Positions 42,664 through 51,445 are shown, counted from the first letter of the stretch. The stretch is DNA of 64,000 nt from Streptomyces sp. 1222.5 (GCF_900105245.1 NZ_FNSZ01000001.1:8182001-8246000), one strand, 5' to 3'. Numbers and translations are program-made. Notes: generated by a model from the sequence alone, not told the origin.

Positions 42664-43395
42664 ATGACCCTGCTGCACGACGAGAGCCTCGCCACGGCGT
42701 TCGACCACGCCGCCCGCAGCTATGACACGCTGGTGGCCGCCAACCCCGGATACCACGCACACCTGCGCCGTTCGGTGCGCCGACTCGGCCTGCCCGGACA
42801 CGGCGAAGGGCTGCGCGTGCTGGACCTCGGCTGCGGCACCGGTGCCTCGACCGCCGCGCTGCGGTCCGCGCTGCCGGCCGCCGACATCACCGCCGTCGAC
42901 GCCTCCGCCGGCATGCTGGAACGCGCCGCGGCCAAGCCCTGGGCGGCCGATGTGTCCTTCGTGCACGCGCCGGCGGAGCGCCTGGCCCAGGCCGGTGTGC
43001 GGGGCCCCTTCGACGCCGTCTTCGCCGCCTACCTCTTCCGCAACCTCGCCGACCCCGACGCCGTACTGAGCACGGTGAGCGCGCTGTTGGAGCCGGGCGG
43101 ACGGCTCGGAGTGCACGAGTACACGCTCAGCGGCCGGCCCGTCGACCGCGCGGTGTGGACAGCGGTCTGCCGGGGCATCGTCCAGCCTGTGGCGACCGTG
43201 CTCGGAGACGGCGGGCTCTACCGTCATCTGTGGCGCAGCGTCGTCGAGTTCGACACCGCACACCGGTTCGCCGAACGGCTGCGTGCCGCGCGCTTCGAAC
43301 AGGTCAGGACGCTACCGCTGCCGGGCTGGCAGACGGGCATCGCGCACACCTTCGTCGCCCGGCGCGCCGACTCGGTGCCGCGGGAGGCGCGATGA
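42664..43395 (+). CDS. crtT: SAM-dependent methyltransferase of carotenoid cluster
   Basis: A 243-aa class I methyltransferase of UbiE/MenG type. The SAM-binding loop is VLDLGCGTGASTAAL (about 57-71), with the acidic residue in ITAVDASAGMLERA and the later motif FDAVFAAYLFRNLADPDAVL. Its place between lycopene cyclase and CrtU matches crtT of the S. griseus crtYTU operon. Its exact substrate is not settled; aromatisation with methyl shift is done by CrtU, so CrtT may act on another intermediate or a quinone. It starts 35 bases after crtY with GGAGA before the ATG, and its TGA overlaps the ATG of a 34-codon frame. Confidence 0.9.
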   Translation: MTLLHDESLATAFDHAARSYDTLVAANPGYHAHLRRSVRRLGLPGHGEGLRVLDLGCGTGASTAALRSALPAADITAVDASAGMLERAAAKPWAADVSFVHAPAERLAQAGVRGPFDAVFAAYLFRNLADPDAVLSTVSALLEPGGRLGVHEYTLSGRPVDRAVWTAVCRGIVQPVATVLGDGGLYRHLWRSVVEFDTAHRFAERLRAARFEQVRTLPLPGWQTGIAHTFVARRADSVPREAR

Positions 43396-43496
43396 ACCGC
43401 TCCGGTCAGGCCACGGGACGAGCGGCCGCTGCACCCCCGGTACGCGGCGGGACGTGCGCCGACCGCGCCGACCGTACGCGCCGGGCGGCGCGATGA
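43392..43496 (+). CDS. 34-codon mini-ORF linking crtT and crtU
   Basis: An ATG overlapping the crtT stop (ATGA) opens a 34-codon frame, MNRSGQATGRAAAAPPVRGG and onward, that ends in a TGA overlapping the crtU ATG (ATGA again). The 12-base string GGCGCGATGAAC occurs at both junctions. The peptide is Arg/Ala-rich without recognisable fold. It may keep ribosomes moving from crtT to crtU, or be the by-product of a short insertion; expression as a functional peptide is doubtful. Confidence 0.35.
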   Translation: MNRSGQATGRAAAAPPVRGGTCADRADRTRRAAR

Positions 43497-45049
43497 ACGC
43501 CGCCCGCCGGCCCGACGGCTCCCGCCGCGGCCGCGATCGCCGCGCCCGCCTGCTGCCGGCACGCCCGGGTACCGCGCGCGTCACCGGCCCCCGCCCCACG
43601 ACCGCCGTCGTGGGAGGGGGCATCGCCGGACTGGCCGCGGCCACGGCACTGGCCGAACGGGGGGTGGCGGTGACCCTGTACGAGCGCGAGCCCTGCCTGG
43701 GCGGACGCGCCGGCGGATGGCCGATCGACCTCGCGGACGGCTCCTCCACCACCATGAGCCGCGGCTTCCACGCCTTCTTCCGCCAGTACTACAACCTCCG
43801 CGGTCTGCTGCGCCGCACCGACCCCCGGCTCGAACGCCTCACCGGGCTCCCGGACTACCCGCTGCGGCACAGCGAGGGCATGCGCGACAGCTTCCGCCAC
43901 GTCCCGCGCACCCCGCCGTGGTCCGCGCTCGGCTTCGTCGCACTCAGCCCGTCCTTCGGCCTGCGGGACCTGCGCGCGATGAACCCGGTCGCGGCCCTTC
44001 CTCTGCTGGACGTTCGCGTCCCCGAGGTGTACGCGCGCCTCGACCGCACCAGCGCCCACGACTTCCTCGAAGCCGTCCGCTTTCCCCCGATGGCCCGCCA
44101 CCTGGCCTTCGAGGTCTTCTCCCGCAGCTTCTTCGCCGACCCGCGGCAGCTGTCGGCGGCGGAGATGGTGCTGATGTTCCACATCTACTTCCTCGGGTCC
44201 GCCGAGGGACTGTTGTTCGACGTCCCCCGAGCCCCGTTCCAGGCGGCCCTGTGGGAACCGTTGGCCGACTACGTGCGGCGGCACGGCGCCGACGTACGGA
44301 CCGGCACACCCGTCGAGAACATCACGCCCACCCCGGACGGCGGCTACGTGCTCACCGCCGCGGGCGGGGAACGGCGTCACGACACCGTCGTGCTCGCACT
44401 CGACGCCTCCGGCCTGCGCTCCCTCATCGGCAGCTCGGAGCGTCTCGGCGACCGCCAGTGGCGCGAGAGCGTCCGACGCCTGCGCAACGCGCCGCCGTTC
44501 CTCGTCACCCGCCTCTGGCTGGACCGCCCCGTGCGCCGTGACCGGCCCGGCTTCCTCGGCACCAGCGGGTACGGGGGCCTGGACAACATCAGCGTCCTGG
44601 AACGCTACGAGGACGACGCGGCCCGGTGGGCGGCGCGGACCGGTGGTTCGGTCGTCGAACTCCACGCGTACGCGGTACGGCCGGACGCCGCGCGCGACGT
44701 CGAGGAGAAGCGGCTGATCGAGCAGCTGCACCGCGTGTACCCGGAGACCCGCGAAGCCGGCACCGTCGACGTCCGCCACGAATGGCGGGAGGACTGCCCG
44801 CTGTTCCCCGTGGGCGGCTACCTCGACCGGCCGCCCGTACGCACACCCGAACCCGGACTCGTCCTGGCGGGCGACCTCGTCCGCACGGACCTGCCGGTGG
44901 CCCTGATGGAACGCGCGGCCACGAGCGGGTTCCTCGCCGCGAACGCCTTGCTGGAGCGGTGGGGAGTGCGGGGGCAGACGCTCTGGACGGTACCGGACCG
45001 GGGACGAGGTCCCGTGCTGCGCACGCTTGCCCGGTGGGGGAGCGCCTGA
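43493..45049 (+). CDS. crtU: Carotene desaturase/methyltransferase (isorenieratene synthase)
   Basis: The 518-aa flavoprotein starts at ATG 43493. After a basic leader of about 30 residues the FAD motif reads TTAVVGGGIAGLAAATALAE with EREPCLGGRAGG, then SRGFHAFFRQYYNLRGLLRR, a hallmark of the carotene desaturase/aromatase group, and the C-terminal GLVLAGDLVRTDLPVALMERAATSG. CrtU converts the beta-ionone rings of beta-carotene to aromatic phi-rings (isorenieratene) by desaturation and methyl migration. Last gene of crtY-crtT-crtU; no terminator hairpin was seen directly after it. Confidence 0.94.
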   Translation: MNAARRPDGSRRGRDRRARLLPARPGTARVTGPRPTTAVVGGGIAGLAAATALAERGVAVTLYEREPCLGGRAGGWPIDLADGSSTTMSRGFHAFFRQYYNLRGLLRRTDPRLERLTGLPDYPLRHSEGMRDSFRHVPRTPPWSALGFVALSPSFGLRDLRAMNPVAALPLLDVRVPEVYARLDRTSAHDFLEAVRFPPMARHLAFEVFSRSFFADPRQLSAAEMVLMFHIYFLGSAEGLLFDVPRAPFQAALWEPLADYVRRHGADVRTGTPVENITPTPDGGYVLTAAGGERRHDTVVLALDASGLRSLIGSSERLGDRQWRESVRRLRNAPPFLVTRLWLDRPVRRDRPGFLGTSGYGGLDNISVLERYEDDAARWAARTGGSVVELHAYAVRPDAARDVEEKRLIEQLHRVYPETREAGTVDVRHEWREDCPLFPVGGYLDRPPVRTPEPGLVLAGDLVRTDLPVALMERAATSGFLAANALLERWGVRGQTLWTVPDRGRGPVLRTLARWGSA

Positions 45050-45071
45050 CCGGACCCGGCGTGGCCGGTGC

Positions 45072-45356
45072 GTCACCGCCCACGTCGACCGCCAGGCCGT
45101 CGAGCCGGAGCCCCGCCGCCTGTGCACGGCCCGCGAGATCGAGCACCTCGCCGGCGTCACCTCCGCCGCGATTCGCGCGGACCCCTCGAAGGGCCGGTGG
45201 CCTGAGCCCGACGACCGCTCAGGCCCCGCGCACCGCTGGTACGGCGCCAGCGTCACCGTCACGGTCGGACAGCCCACCAGCACCGGCCGGGAAGCCGGCA
45301 GCGAGAGTGGGTGCGGTCCGTCGTCGGCTCGACGGGCCGCGCTCGACTCGCCGTGA
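45072..45356 (+). pseudogene. Possible remnant of a helix-turn-helix protein
   Basis: In one frame the stretch LCTAREIEHLAGVTSAAIRA followed by RWPEPDDRSGPAHRWYGASV looks like the HTH and wing of a small DNA-binding protein of the 'AEIAxLAGVxxxAI...WPxPD...GRxxRWY' type. It has no good start codon or ribosome site, and the sequence after it is not protein-like. It is therefore listed as a likely remnant. The rest of the 383-base gap between crtU and the next gene contains a TAGGGT element at 45392 that may be the -10 of the SDR gene. Confidence 0.35.
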
Positions 45357-45432
45357 CAGGTGACGGCGTCGCAGGCTGGTACCTACCTCTAGGGTTCACC
45401 GCGCCCGCGCGCCACCGTCGTAAGGAGCACCC

Positions 45433-46212
45433 ATGAACTCCCGCCTGGACGGACGCACCGCCGTCGTCACGGGTGCCAGCAAGGGCATCGGACTGGCCGC
45501 CGTCGGCGCCCTCGCCCGAGCCGGGGCCACGGTCGTCGCCGGCTCCCGCACCTCCACTCGCGAACTCGACGCCCTGGTCGAGCAGGGCACGGTCACCTGG
45601 GTGCCCGTGGACCTCGGCACGTCGACGGGGGCCGAGCAACTCGTCGAGGCGGCACAGGGCCGCGTCGACGTTCTGGTGAACAACGTGGGTGCCGCGCCGG
45701 CCCGCACCGGCGGCTTCCTGTCCGTGACCGACGACGACTGGCAGCACGTCCTCGACATCAACCTGCTCAGCACCGTACGGGTCACCCGTGCCGCCCTGCC
45801 GCTCATGGCGGAGGCCCGGCAGGGTTCGATCGTCACGGTCGCCTCCGTCAACGCGACCCTGCCCGACCCCATGGTGATCGACTACAGCGCTTCCAAGGCC
45901 GCGGTGGTGGCCTTCTCCAAGGCCCTGTCGAAGGAGGTCGGTCCGCAGGGCATTCGCGTCAACACCGTCAGTCCTGGTCCGGTGCAGACGGACCTCTGGC
46001 TGGCCGAGGGAGGTGTCGCGGAGACCATCTCCGCGGCCGCCGGCGTCAAGCCGCGCGACGTGGTCGCGCAGGCCGCCGCCTCGACCGTCACGGGCCGCTT
46101 CTCCAGCCCGGAGGAGGTCGCCGAGGTGATCCTCTTCCTCGCCGGCGACCTCTCGCGCAACATCACCGGAAGTGACGTGATCATCGACGGTGGCTTCATC
46201 CCGACCTGGTGA
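45433..46212 (+). CDS. SDR-family oxidoreductase
   Basis: The 259-aa protein shows GASKGIG (about 14-20) in the NAD(P) fold, NNVG near 83, a Ser in TVASVNATLP and the YSASK active-site pair near residues 154-158, ending with ITGSDVIIDGGFIPTW, the usual C-terminus of the classical SDR group related to FabG. It is a cytoplasmic reductase or dehydrogenase with unknown substrate. AAGGAG lies before ATG 45433. It has its own promoter region and is followed after 163 bases by the hydrolase gene on the same strand. Confidence 0.9.
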   Translation: MNSRLDGRTAVVTGASKGIGLAAVGALARAGATVVAGSRTSTRELDALVEQGTVTWVPVDLGTSTGAEQLVEAAQGRVDVLVNNVGAAPARTGGFLSVTDDDWQHVLDINLLSTVRVTRAALPLMAEARQGSIVTVASVNATLPDPMVIDYSASKAAVVAFSKALSKEVGPQGIRVNTVSPGPVQTDLWLAEGGVAETISAAAGVKPRDVVAQAAASTVTGRFSSPEEVAEVILFLAGDLSRNITGSDVIIDGGFIPTW

Positions 46213-46375
46213 CCGGCCGCGGTGCGAAGATGCAGCGCCTTCGGCCCCCGCGTAGCGTGATGCGGGAACGAAGTCCCGCGAATGATCTCGCGCCCCCACG
46301 CGCGCATTCGCCGGTTGCGCGCGTCCGATCAGTCAGCCATCACCGAGGTACGCGCGGTCGAGCGGAGGTACGGCA

Positions 46376-47206
46376 ATGGGTACGGTCACCACCGACGACG
46401 GCACGGTCATCTTCTACAAGGACTGGGGCCCCCGCGACGGCAGGCCCGTCGTCTTCCACCACGGATGGCCGCTGAGCGCCGACGACTGGGACAACCAGAT
46501 GGTGTTCTTCCTGTCGCACGGCTATCGCGTCATCGCCCACGACCGTCGTGGACACGGTCGGTCCGGTCAGCCCGCCACGGGCCACGAGATGGACACCTAC
46601 GCCGCCGACGTGACCGCGTTGACCGACGCGCTCGATCTGCGGGGGGCCTGCCACATCGGGCACTCGACCGGCGGCGGTGAGGTGGCGCGCTACGTCGCCC
46701 GCGCCAAGCCGGGCCGCGTCTCCAAGGCCGTGCTCGTCAGCGCGGTGCCGCCGATCATGGTGAAGTCGGACACCAACCCGGGCGGCCTGCCGATCGAGAC
46801 GTTCGACGGGTTCCGGGCGGCCCTGGCCGCCAACCGCGCCCAGTTCTACATCGACGTTCCCACGGGGCCGTTCTACGGCTTCAACCGTCCCGGAGCGAAC
46901 GTGTCGCAGGGGCTGATCGACAACTGGTGGCGGCAGGGAATGACGGGCGCTGCCAACGCCCAGTATGAGTGCATCAAGGCATTCTCCGAGACCGACTTCA
47001 CGGAGGACCTCCGGCAGATCGACGTCCCTGTCCTCGTGGCCCACGGAACCGACGACCAGATCGTCCCGTACGAAGACGCCGCGCCGCTGTCGGTCAAACT
47101 CCTCAGCGACGGCACGCTGAAGAGCTACGACGGGCTGCCGCACGGGATGTTGTCGACCCACCCCGACACCGTCAACCCCGACATCCTGGCGTTCCTCGAG
47201 TCCTGA
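46376..47206 (+). CDS. Alpha/beta hydrolase, non-heme chloroperoxidase type
   Basis: The 276-aa hydrolase has the oxyanion region HHGWPLSADDWDNQM, the nucleophile elbow GHSTGGG (Ser97), Asp in AHGTDDQIVP (Asp226 or 227) and His256 in GLPHGM. DRRGHGRSGQP and SAVPPIMVKSDTNPGGLP are hallmarks of cofactor-free haloperoxidase/perhydrolase enzymes that form peracids from carboxylic acids and hydrogen peroxide, besides esterase activity. It is cytoplasmic and of full family length. A GGAGGT-containing stretch precedes ATG 46376. Confidence 0.92.
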   Translation: MGTVTTDDGTVIFYKDWGPRDGRPVVFHHGWPLSADDWDNQMVFFLSHGYRVIAHDRRGHGRSGQPATGHEMDTYAADVTALTDALDLRGACHIGHSTGGGEVARYVARAKPGRVSKAVLVSAVPPIMVKSDTNPGGLPIETFDGFRAALAANRAQFYIDVPTGPFYGFNRPGANVSQGLIDNWWRQGMTGAANAQYECIKAFSETDFTEDLRQIDVPVLVAHGTDDQIVPYEDAAPLSVKLLSDGTLKSYDGLPHGMLSTHPDTVNPDILAFLES

Positions 47207-47216
47207 ACACACCGGA

Positions 47217-47604
47217 GTGAGCGACAGCGACAGTCCGCACGGCGCGACCGGCCCGAACCGCGTCCTGGAGAGCCCGATCGTCGGGATGTCTCCCTGGATC
47301 GTCTTCTCCGGCTGGATCATCCAGATACTGGGCCATCGTGGCGGCCATTCGCTTCACCGACTGGTACCCGAAGGTGGTCCGGGCCCGGGTCCTGCGGGAG
47401 CACGGGGAACCGGTCGCCGAGGAGCCCCGGCTCTCCGGTCTGCTGCTGCCCCTGGCCGGCCTGCTCGTTCCGGTGGGGATCGCCGTCCTCGTCCTCGAGG
47501 ACACATGGGGCGGCCTGTCCCTCATCGTGCTCGGCTCCGTACTCGCCAGGACCCTGCGTGACCGAGCCGCACACCCCGTGGGTGCGGGAGGGGCTGTAGC
47601 GTGA
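47217..47604 (+). pseudogene. Membrane protein gene with internal deletion and frameshift
   Basis: From GTG 47217 one frame reads RVLESPIVGMSPWIVFS and runs directly into GWIIQIL; the sense then continues one frame on as IVAAIRFTDWYPKVVRARVL and a C-terminal membrane pair (LLLPLAGLLVPVGIAVLVLE; GGLSLIVLGSVLART) ending at 47604. In comparable actinobacterial membrane proteins SPWIVF belongs to the first helix and GWIIQI-AAIRFT to a late one, so several helices appear to have been deleted; an extra G in ACTGGGCCATC (about 47329) then shifts the frame. The downstream 88-codon frame (GTG 47338) could still be translated. It is most likely non-functional. Confidence 0.6.
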
Positions 47605-47647
47605 CGGCGAAGCGCAACCCCGGCCCGTGAAGTGTGGTGTGTTCCCG

Positions 47648-48436
47648 ATGGCGTCCGCTCCCGGCAGGTTCATCCGGCAGATCCGGCTGACCCCGGGCGT
47701 CGACGACAGCCGCTACCCCTTCAGCCTTCCCGCCGTGCGGCGGCTGGCGCGTTCCGGGGCGCTCACCCTGCCGCCGGGGGTCACGTTCCTGGTGGGGGAG
47801 AACGGTGCCGGCAAGTCGACGCTGATCGAAGGGATCGCCGTGGCCGCCGGGTTCAACCCGGAGGGCGGCAGCCGCAATTTCAGGTTCGCCACCCGCGCCA
47901 CCGAATCCGAGCTGGGTGAGCACCTGATCCTGGCCTGGGACGTCCGCAAGCCGCGCACCGACTTCTTCCTGCGGGCGGAGTCCTACTACAACGTGGCCAG
48001 CGAGATCGAACGGCTCGACGCGGCCGGAGGACGGCCACTGCTGCCGGCCTACGGCGGAGTGTCCCCGCACGAGCGATCCCACGGAGAGGCGTTCCTCGAT
48101 CTGGCCACCCACCGCTTCGGACCCTCGGGACTGTATCTGCTGGACGAGCCGGAGGCCGCCCTCTCCGTCCAGAGCTGCCTCGCCCTTCTGGCGCGTATGC
48201 ACGAACTCGCCGCGCAGGGCAGCCAGCTCCTGGTGGCCACCCACTCGCCGGTGCTCCTCGCCCTCCCGGGCGCGACCATCCTGGAGATCTCCGACGACGG
48301 CGGACTGGAGCGGGTCGCCTTCGAGCAGGCTCTCCCCGTCCGTCTGACCCGCGAGTTCCTCGAAGCACCGGGCCGGTTCCTGAAGAACCTGCTGGGCACG
48401 GGCGGGACCGAGGCGAGCCCCCACAGCTGGTACTGA
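47648..48436 (+). CDS. Stand-alone AAA/ABC-like ATPase
   Basis: From ATG 47648 the protein has 262 aa. Walker A is FLVGENGAGKSTLIEGIA (about 48-65), Walker B GLYLLDEPEAALSVQ, followed by a switch-like LLVATHSPVLLALPG; the signature region is SHGEAFLDLA. This single-domain, coiled-coil-less ATPase resembles COG3910-type predicted ATPases rather than transport ABC subunits, and it has no permease neighbour. DNA- or RNA-related remodelling is possible. An earlier GTG at 47627 would add seven residues. The gene is convergent with the methyltransferase gene. Confidence 0.85.
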   Translation: MASAPGRFIRQIRLTPGVDDSRYPFSLPAVRRLARSGALTLPPGVTFLVGENGAGKSTLIEGIAVAAGFNPEGGSRNFRFATRATESELGEHLILAWDVRKPRTDFFLRAESYYNVASEIERLDAAGGRPLLPAYGGVSPHERSHGEAFLDLATHRFGPSGLYLLDEPEAALSVQSCLALLARMHELAAQGSQLLVATHSPVLLALPGATILEISDDGGLERVAFEQALPVRLTREFLEAPGRFLKNLLGTGGTEASPHSWY

Positions 48437-48467
48437 ACGCCGAGGCAGGAGCCGCGGCGGCCGCGGT

Positions 48468-49259
48468 TCACGGTCCGGGCCGGCGGCCCCAGGCGGTGAT
48501 CATGCCGGGGGAGAGGTCGGCGAGCGAGGGTGAGGAGAGGTAGTCCAGCGCGTCGTCCAGTTCGCCCGCCGTCAGTGCGCTGCCGGATTCGAGGGCGTCG
48601 CGCATGCTCAGCCAGGTGTTCTTCCAGAACGCGGTGATGGGGGCGTCGACGGTCAGCGGGGGCAGGACGACCTCGGCGCCGACGTCGGCCAGCCCCAGCC
48701 GGCTCAGGATGTGGGGATAGTCCGTCATCCAGGTGATGTCGGTTCCGATCGTGTCCCGCAGCACCTGCCACATCGCCTCCATGGCCCGCCGGTAGGCGGT
48801 GTGGGGCGAGTCGGCGGTGGTCAGGTCGAGGGCGTCGCCGACGACCAGCCAGCCTCCCGGGGCCACCCAGCCGGCCAGGCGCGCCAGCACCTCCGCGTGC
48901 TGGGGCAGGTGCATCAGGACGAATCGGCAGTGGACCAGGTCGAACCGGCCCGGGTCCAGCGCCGGGTCGGTGATGTCCCCGGCCATCGTCCGCAGCCCGC
49001 TGTCCTGGGCGGGGCGCACGAATCGGGGGTCGCGGTCGAGGGCCAGCACCTCGTCGGCGCCGGCCTCCTCGGCCAGCCAGCGGCTGATCGTCCCGGTGCC
49101 GGCGCCCACGTCGAGGCAGCGCCACCCGGGGCCGACGCCCAGGGCGGCCAGGCGCGCCCGGCTCACCGTGTCGTAGGCCAGGGCGCCGTAGTCGATACGC
49201 TCGGCCTCCCCGGCCCGGTCAGGGGGGAAGAGGTCTTCGCCGTAGTGCCCGCCCTCCAC
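48468..49259 (-). CDS. Class I SAM-dependent methyltransferase
   Basis: The 263-aa protein starts at GTG 49259 with AAGGAG seven bases before. The SAM motif I is CLDVGAGTGTISRWLAE (about 48-64), the acidic residue follows in EVLALDRDP, and FDLVHCRFVLMHLPQHAEVL is motif IV. The C-terminal half carries substrate helices (TAFWKNTWLSMRDALESG). Similar Streptomyces proteins methylate small molecules; the substrate is not known. No biosynthetic partner lies adjacent. It is transcribed on its own from the 203-base divergent gap shared with the DUF3592-like gene. Confidence 0.88.
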   Translation of the reverse strand: MEGGHYGEDLFPPDRAGEAERIDYGALAYDTVSRARLAALGVGPGWRCLDVGAGTGTISRWLAEEAGADEVLALDRDPRFVRPAQDSGLRTMAGDITDPALDPGRFDLVHCRFVLMHLPQHAEVLARLAGWVAPGGWLVVGDALDLTTADSPHTAYRRAMEAMWQVLRDTIGTDITWMTDYPHILSRLGLADVGAEVVLPPLTVDAPITAFWKNTWLSMRDALESGSALTAGELDDALDYLSSPSLADLSPGMITAWGRRPGP

Positions 49260-49462
49260 TGCAACTCCTTCCCACCCCTCGTCAGAAGGGGCCCCGTGTG
49301 CCGGCGGCCGAGCCGCGATGCACCAGTGTCGGCGTGAGTTCCGAGGGGCGGGCGGGCGACGGGCGGCGGTGTCCCCCGGATGGCGGCGAACCCGAACGCG
49401 GGCAGGGCGAGTTCCGTGCGGGACCAGGACAACCTTCGGCCGATCCCGATCGTCATTCGATC

Positions 49463-50215
49463 ATGTCGCAGATTCTCAACGGCCGTCGCTCCAGCGCGAA
49501 GTTCGACTCGGACGGCGTCCGCATCACCCGCTCCGGCCAGCAGGTCGACATACCGCTTCCCGCGATCGAGGCCGTCCGGGCCGCGGAGGCCCGGACCGTC
49601 GAGATCGTGCTCACCGACGGTACGGTCCACCGCGTCGAGGGAGACAACCCGACGGCCACCACCGCCTTCGTCGATGCCCTGAGCTCCGTACTGCCCGAGA
49701 AACGGGACCCGTCCAGCCGCGCCGTGGTCACCGACACGAGCGCGCCGCGCGACCCGGTCCTCTACGTCAGCGGGGCCCTGCTCGCACTTCTGGCGCTCGG
49801 CTACATCGGGTACGCGGTGTGGGTGACCCGCTCGCACGGAGCGCGGGTGGTCGGAGTGATCATCGGTCTGCTGCCCCTCCTGTTCGGCGCCGCCATGCTG
49901 TTCACGGGCGTGCAGGAGGCCTTCCGCCGGATCGTGCTGGCCCGGCGCGGCATCACCGTTCTCGCCGAGGCCGTCGGCAGGGAGGGCAAGAAGAACGTCG
50001 TGTACCGGTACACGACCGTCGAGGGCGCCGACCGTACGTACTCCTGCAAGCGGAACCGGCAGCGCATCCACGTGCTGTACGACCCGCAGGCGTCCTGGCG
50101 GGCCATACACGCGGACTGGCTGCCGTTCGTGCTGGGCCGGGTCGTCGTGCTGATCCTCGGGTCCTTGTTCTGGCTGTTCGTCGGCGTCGTGATGATCTTC
50201 GGAGTGCTGTGGTGA
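49463..50215 (+). CDS. DUF3592-like membrane protein
   Basis: The 250-aa protein (ATG 49463) has a soluble beta-rich N-terminus (about 1-90) reminiscent of a PH/SH3-like module (GVRITRSGQQVDIPLPAIEA), two transmembrane helices (about 95-115 and 124-145), a middle soluble part GITVLAEAVGREGKKNVVYR with YDPQASWRAIH, as in DUF3592 proteins, and a last helix pair at the C-terminus (VVVLILGSLFWLFVGVVMIF). Function unknown, probably membrane-associated binding. It belongs to a group of three envelope-type genes (49463-51440), the other two on the opposite strand. Confidence 0.75.
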   Translation: MSQILNGRRSSAKFDSDGVRITRSGQQVDIPLPAIEAVRAAEARTVEIVLTDGTVHRVEGDNPTATTAFVDALSSVLPEKRDPSSRAVVTDTSAPRDPVLYVSGALLALLALGYIGYAVWVTRSHGARVVGVIIGLLPLLFGAAMLFTGVQEAFRRIVLARRGITVLAEAVGREGKKNVVYRYTTVEGADRTYSCKRNRQRIHVLYDPQASWRAIHADWLPFVLGRVVVLILGSLFWLFVGVVMIFGVLW

Positions 50216-50257
50216 CCCGCGGCCGATCACGGCCCGGTGGCCCGGTGGCCCGGTGGC

Positions 50258-50905
50258 CTAGAGGCCGCCGCGGTACGCGCTGCGGAGGAGGTCGACCACG
50301 CCGAGGACGACCGCGGTGTCCGTACGCCCGCAGCTGCCGTCGATCAGACCGGCGACCGCTGCGGCCAGCCGCTCGGCGTCGAACTCCGCCCCGCCTCTCG
50401 CCATGTTCAGCACCCTGTTGAGCTGCTCCAGGCGTACGGCGGTCTTCAGCCCGTCGCCTGCCTTCCACGGTTCGGCCAGCACCAGGGGGATGAGCTGCCG
50501 CACTTGTTCGGCGCCGAGCGTGGTGCAGGCGGTGCGCACCGCGTCGATGAAGCGGGGCACCCCCCACAGCACCAGGGTCAGCTCCTGCAGAGCCGTGGTG
50601 AGCGTCGCCTTCCGCGTGACGGCGACGGAGCTGTTGCGGACGTCGAGGACGGACGGGAGGAAGACGCTGAACGAGCCGCGCATACGGTTGACCGAGTGTG
50701 CCTTGAACACCAGCCGGTAATTGGTGAGGAAGGCGCGGCCGCCGATGGCTTCCTTGCCGTCCATGCCGACCAGCCACATCAGGTCGTCGAAGGCGAACCG
50801 GGAGAGCCCCGACTCCCGCACGTCGATCACCGCGTTGGCGTTCTTCTGCAGGACTATGTGTTCGCCGGGGAACAGGTCCTCGGGCGGAAAGGACAGGAAC
50901 GACAA
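50258..50905 (-). CDS. GRAM/PH-like domain protein
   Basis: The 215-aa protein starts at TTG 50905, five bases after GGAGGAAG. LFPGEHIVLQKNANAVIDVR followed by GGRAFLTNYRLVFKAHSVNR is the strand pattern of GRAM/bacterial PH domains ('G-x-L-x-L-T-x-x-R-L-x-F'). The C-terminal half is helical (TLGAEQVRQLIPLVLAEPWK) without known motif. It is cytoplasmic, possibly at membrane lipids. It is followed on the same strand by no further gene and preceded by the DUF3592 gene (64 bases upstream), likely its operon partner. Confidence 0.75.
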   Translation of the reverse strand: MSFLSFPPEDLFPGEHIVLQKNANAVIDVRESGLSRFAFDDLMWLVGMDGKEAIGGRAFLTNYRLVFKAHSVNRMRGSFSVFLPSVLDVRNSSVAVTRKATLTTALQELTLVLWGVPRFIDAVRTACTTLGAEQVRQLIPLVLAEPWKAGDGLKTAVRLEQLNRVLNMARGGAEFDAERLAAAVAGLIDGSCGRTDTAVVLGVVDLLRSAYRGGL

Positions 50906-50969
50906 GGTCTTCCTCCGTCTACGTTTCGTTGTGCCGTCGGCCGGTGCGAACGCGTCCCCGCGACCGGCA

Positions 50970-51440
50970 CTAGCTCCGTCTGCGCGTCACCAGCGCGACG
51001 ACCGTGCCGATCCCCGCGGCCAGCAGCCCGAGCCCGCCGAAGACGAGCGGCAGCAGCCAGAGAGAGGCGAACCCGTTGATCCGCGCGTCCTCGGGGGCGT
51101 CAGCGCGGTAGAGCACCTCGACCCGCTCACCCACCTCGTACGAGGGCGGGTTGGCACCCGTGGAGCTGCGGAACCGCGTCGGTGTGCCTTGCGCCGGTGT
51201 GAACTCGACCACCGGGTACGCCGCGGGCCGGTCGTCGCTCCGGTTCCGCCGGGAGGAACTGCTGTGGTCCTTCCGCCACTCCAGGTCGACCACCGTTCCC
51301 TGGGCGCGCTTCGCGTCGCTCAGGAGCGAGATCGACTGCCCCGCGAGGACAAGTCCGATGACCAGGAACACCGACCCGAACGCGATCGTCCCGAAGATGA
51401 TCCACCGGCGGGCCTTTCGCCCGCGCGCCTGCACCTGCAC
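50970..51440 (-). CDS. DUF3592 membrane protein
   Basis: From GTG 51440 the protein has 156 aa: a basic N-terminus (VQVQARGRKARRW), a helix (about 16-38, IIFGTIAFGSVFLVIGLVLA), an outside beta domain with AQGTVVDLEW, PVVEFTP and ERVEVLYRADAPEDARI, and a C-terminal helix (LLPLVFGGLGLLAAGIGTVV). The order helix, GTV strand, P-V-x-F strand, VLYRADAPEDARI, helix is that of DUF3592. The function is unknown. GAGAGGGG before the start lies inside an 11-bp hairpin, and GTG 51440 was chosen because of that ribosome site; a longer frame to 51518 exists. Probably cotranscribed with the GRAM-like gene. Confidence 0.82.
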   Translation of the reverse strand: MQVQARGRKARRWIIFGTIAFGSVFLVIGLVLAGQSISLLSDAKRAQGTVVDLEWRKDHSSSSRRNRSDDRPAAYPVVEFTPAQGTPTRFRSSTGANPPSYEVGERVEVLYRADAPEDARINGFASLWLLPLVFGGLGLLAAGIGTVVALVTRRRS

Positions 51441-51445
51441 AACGC

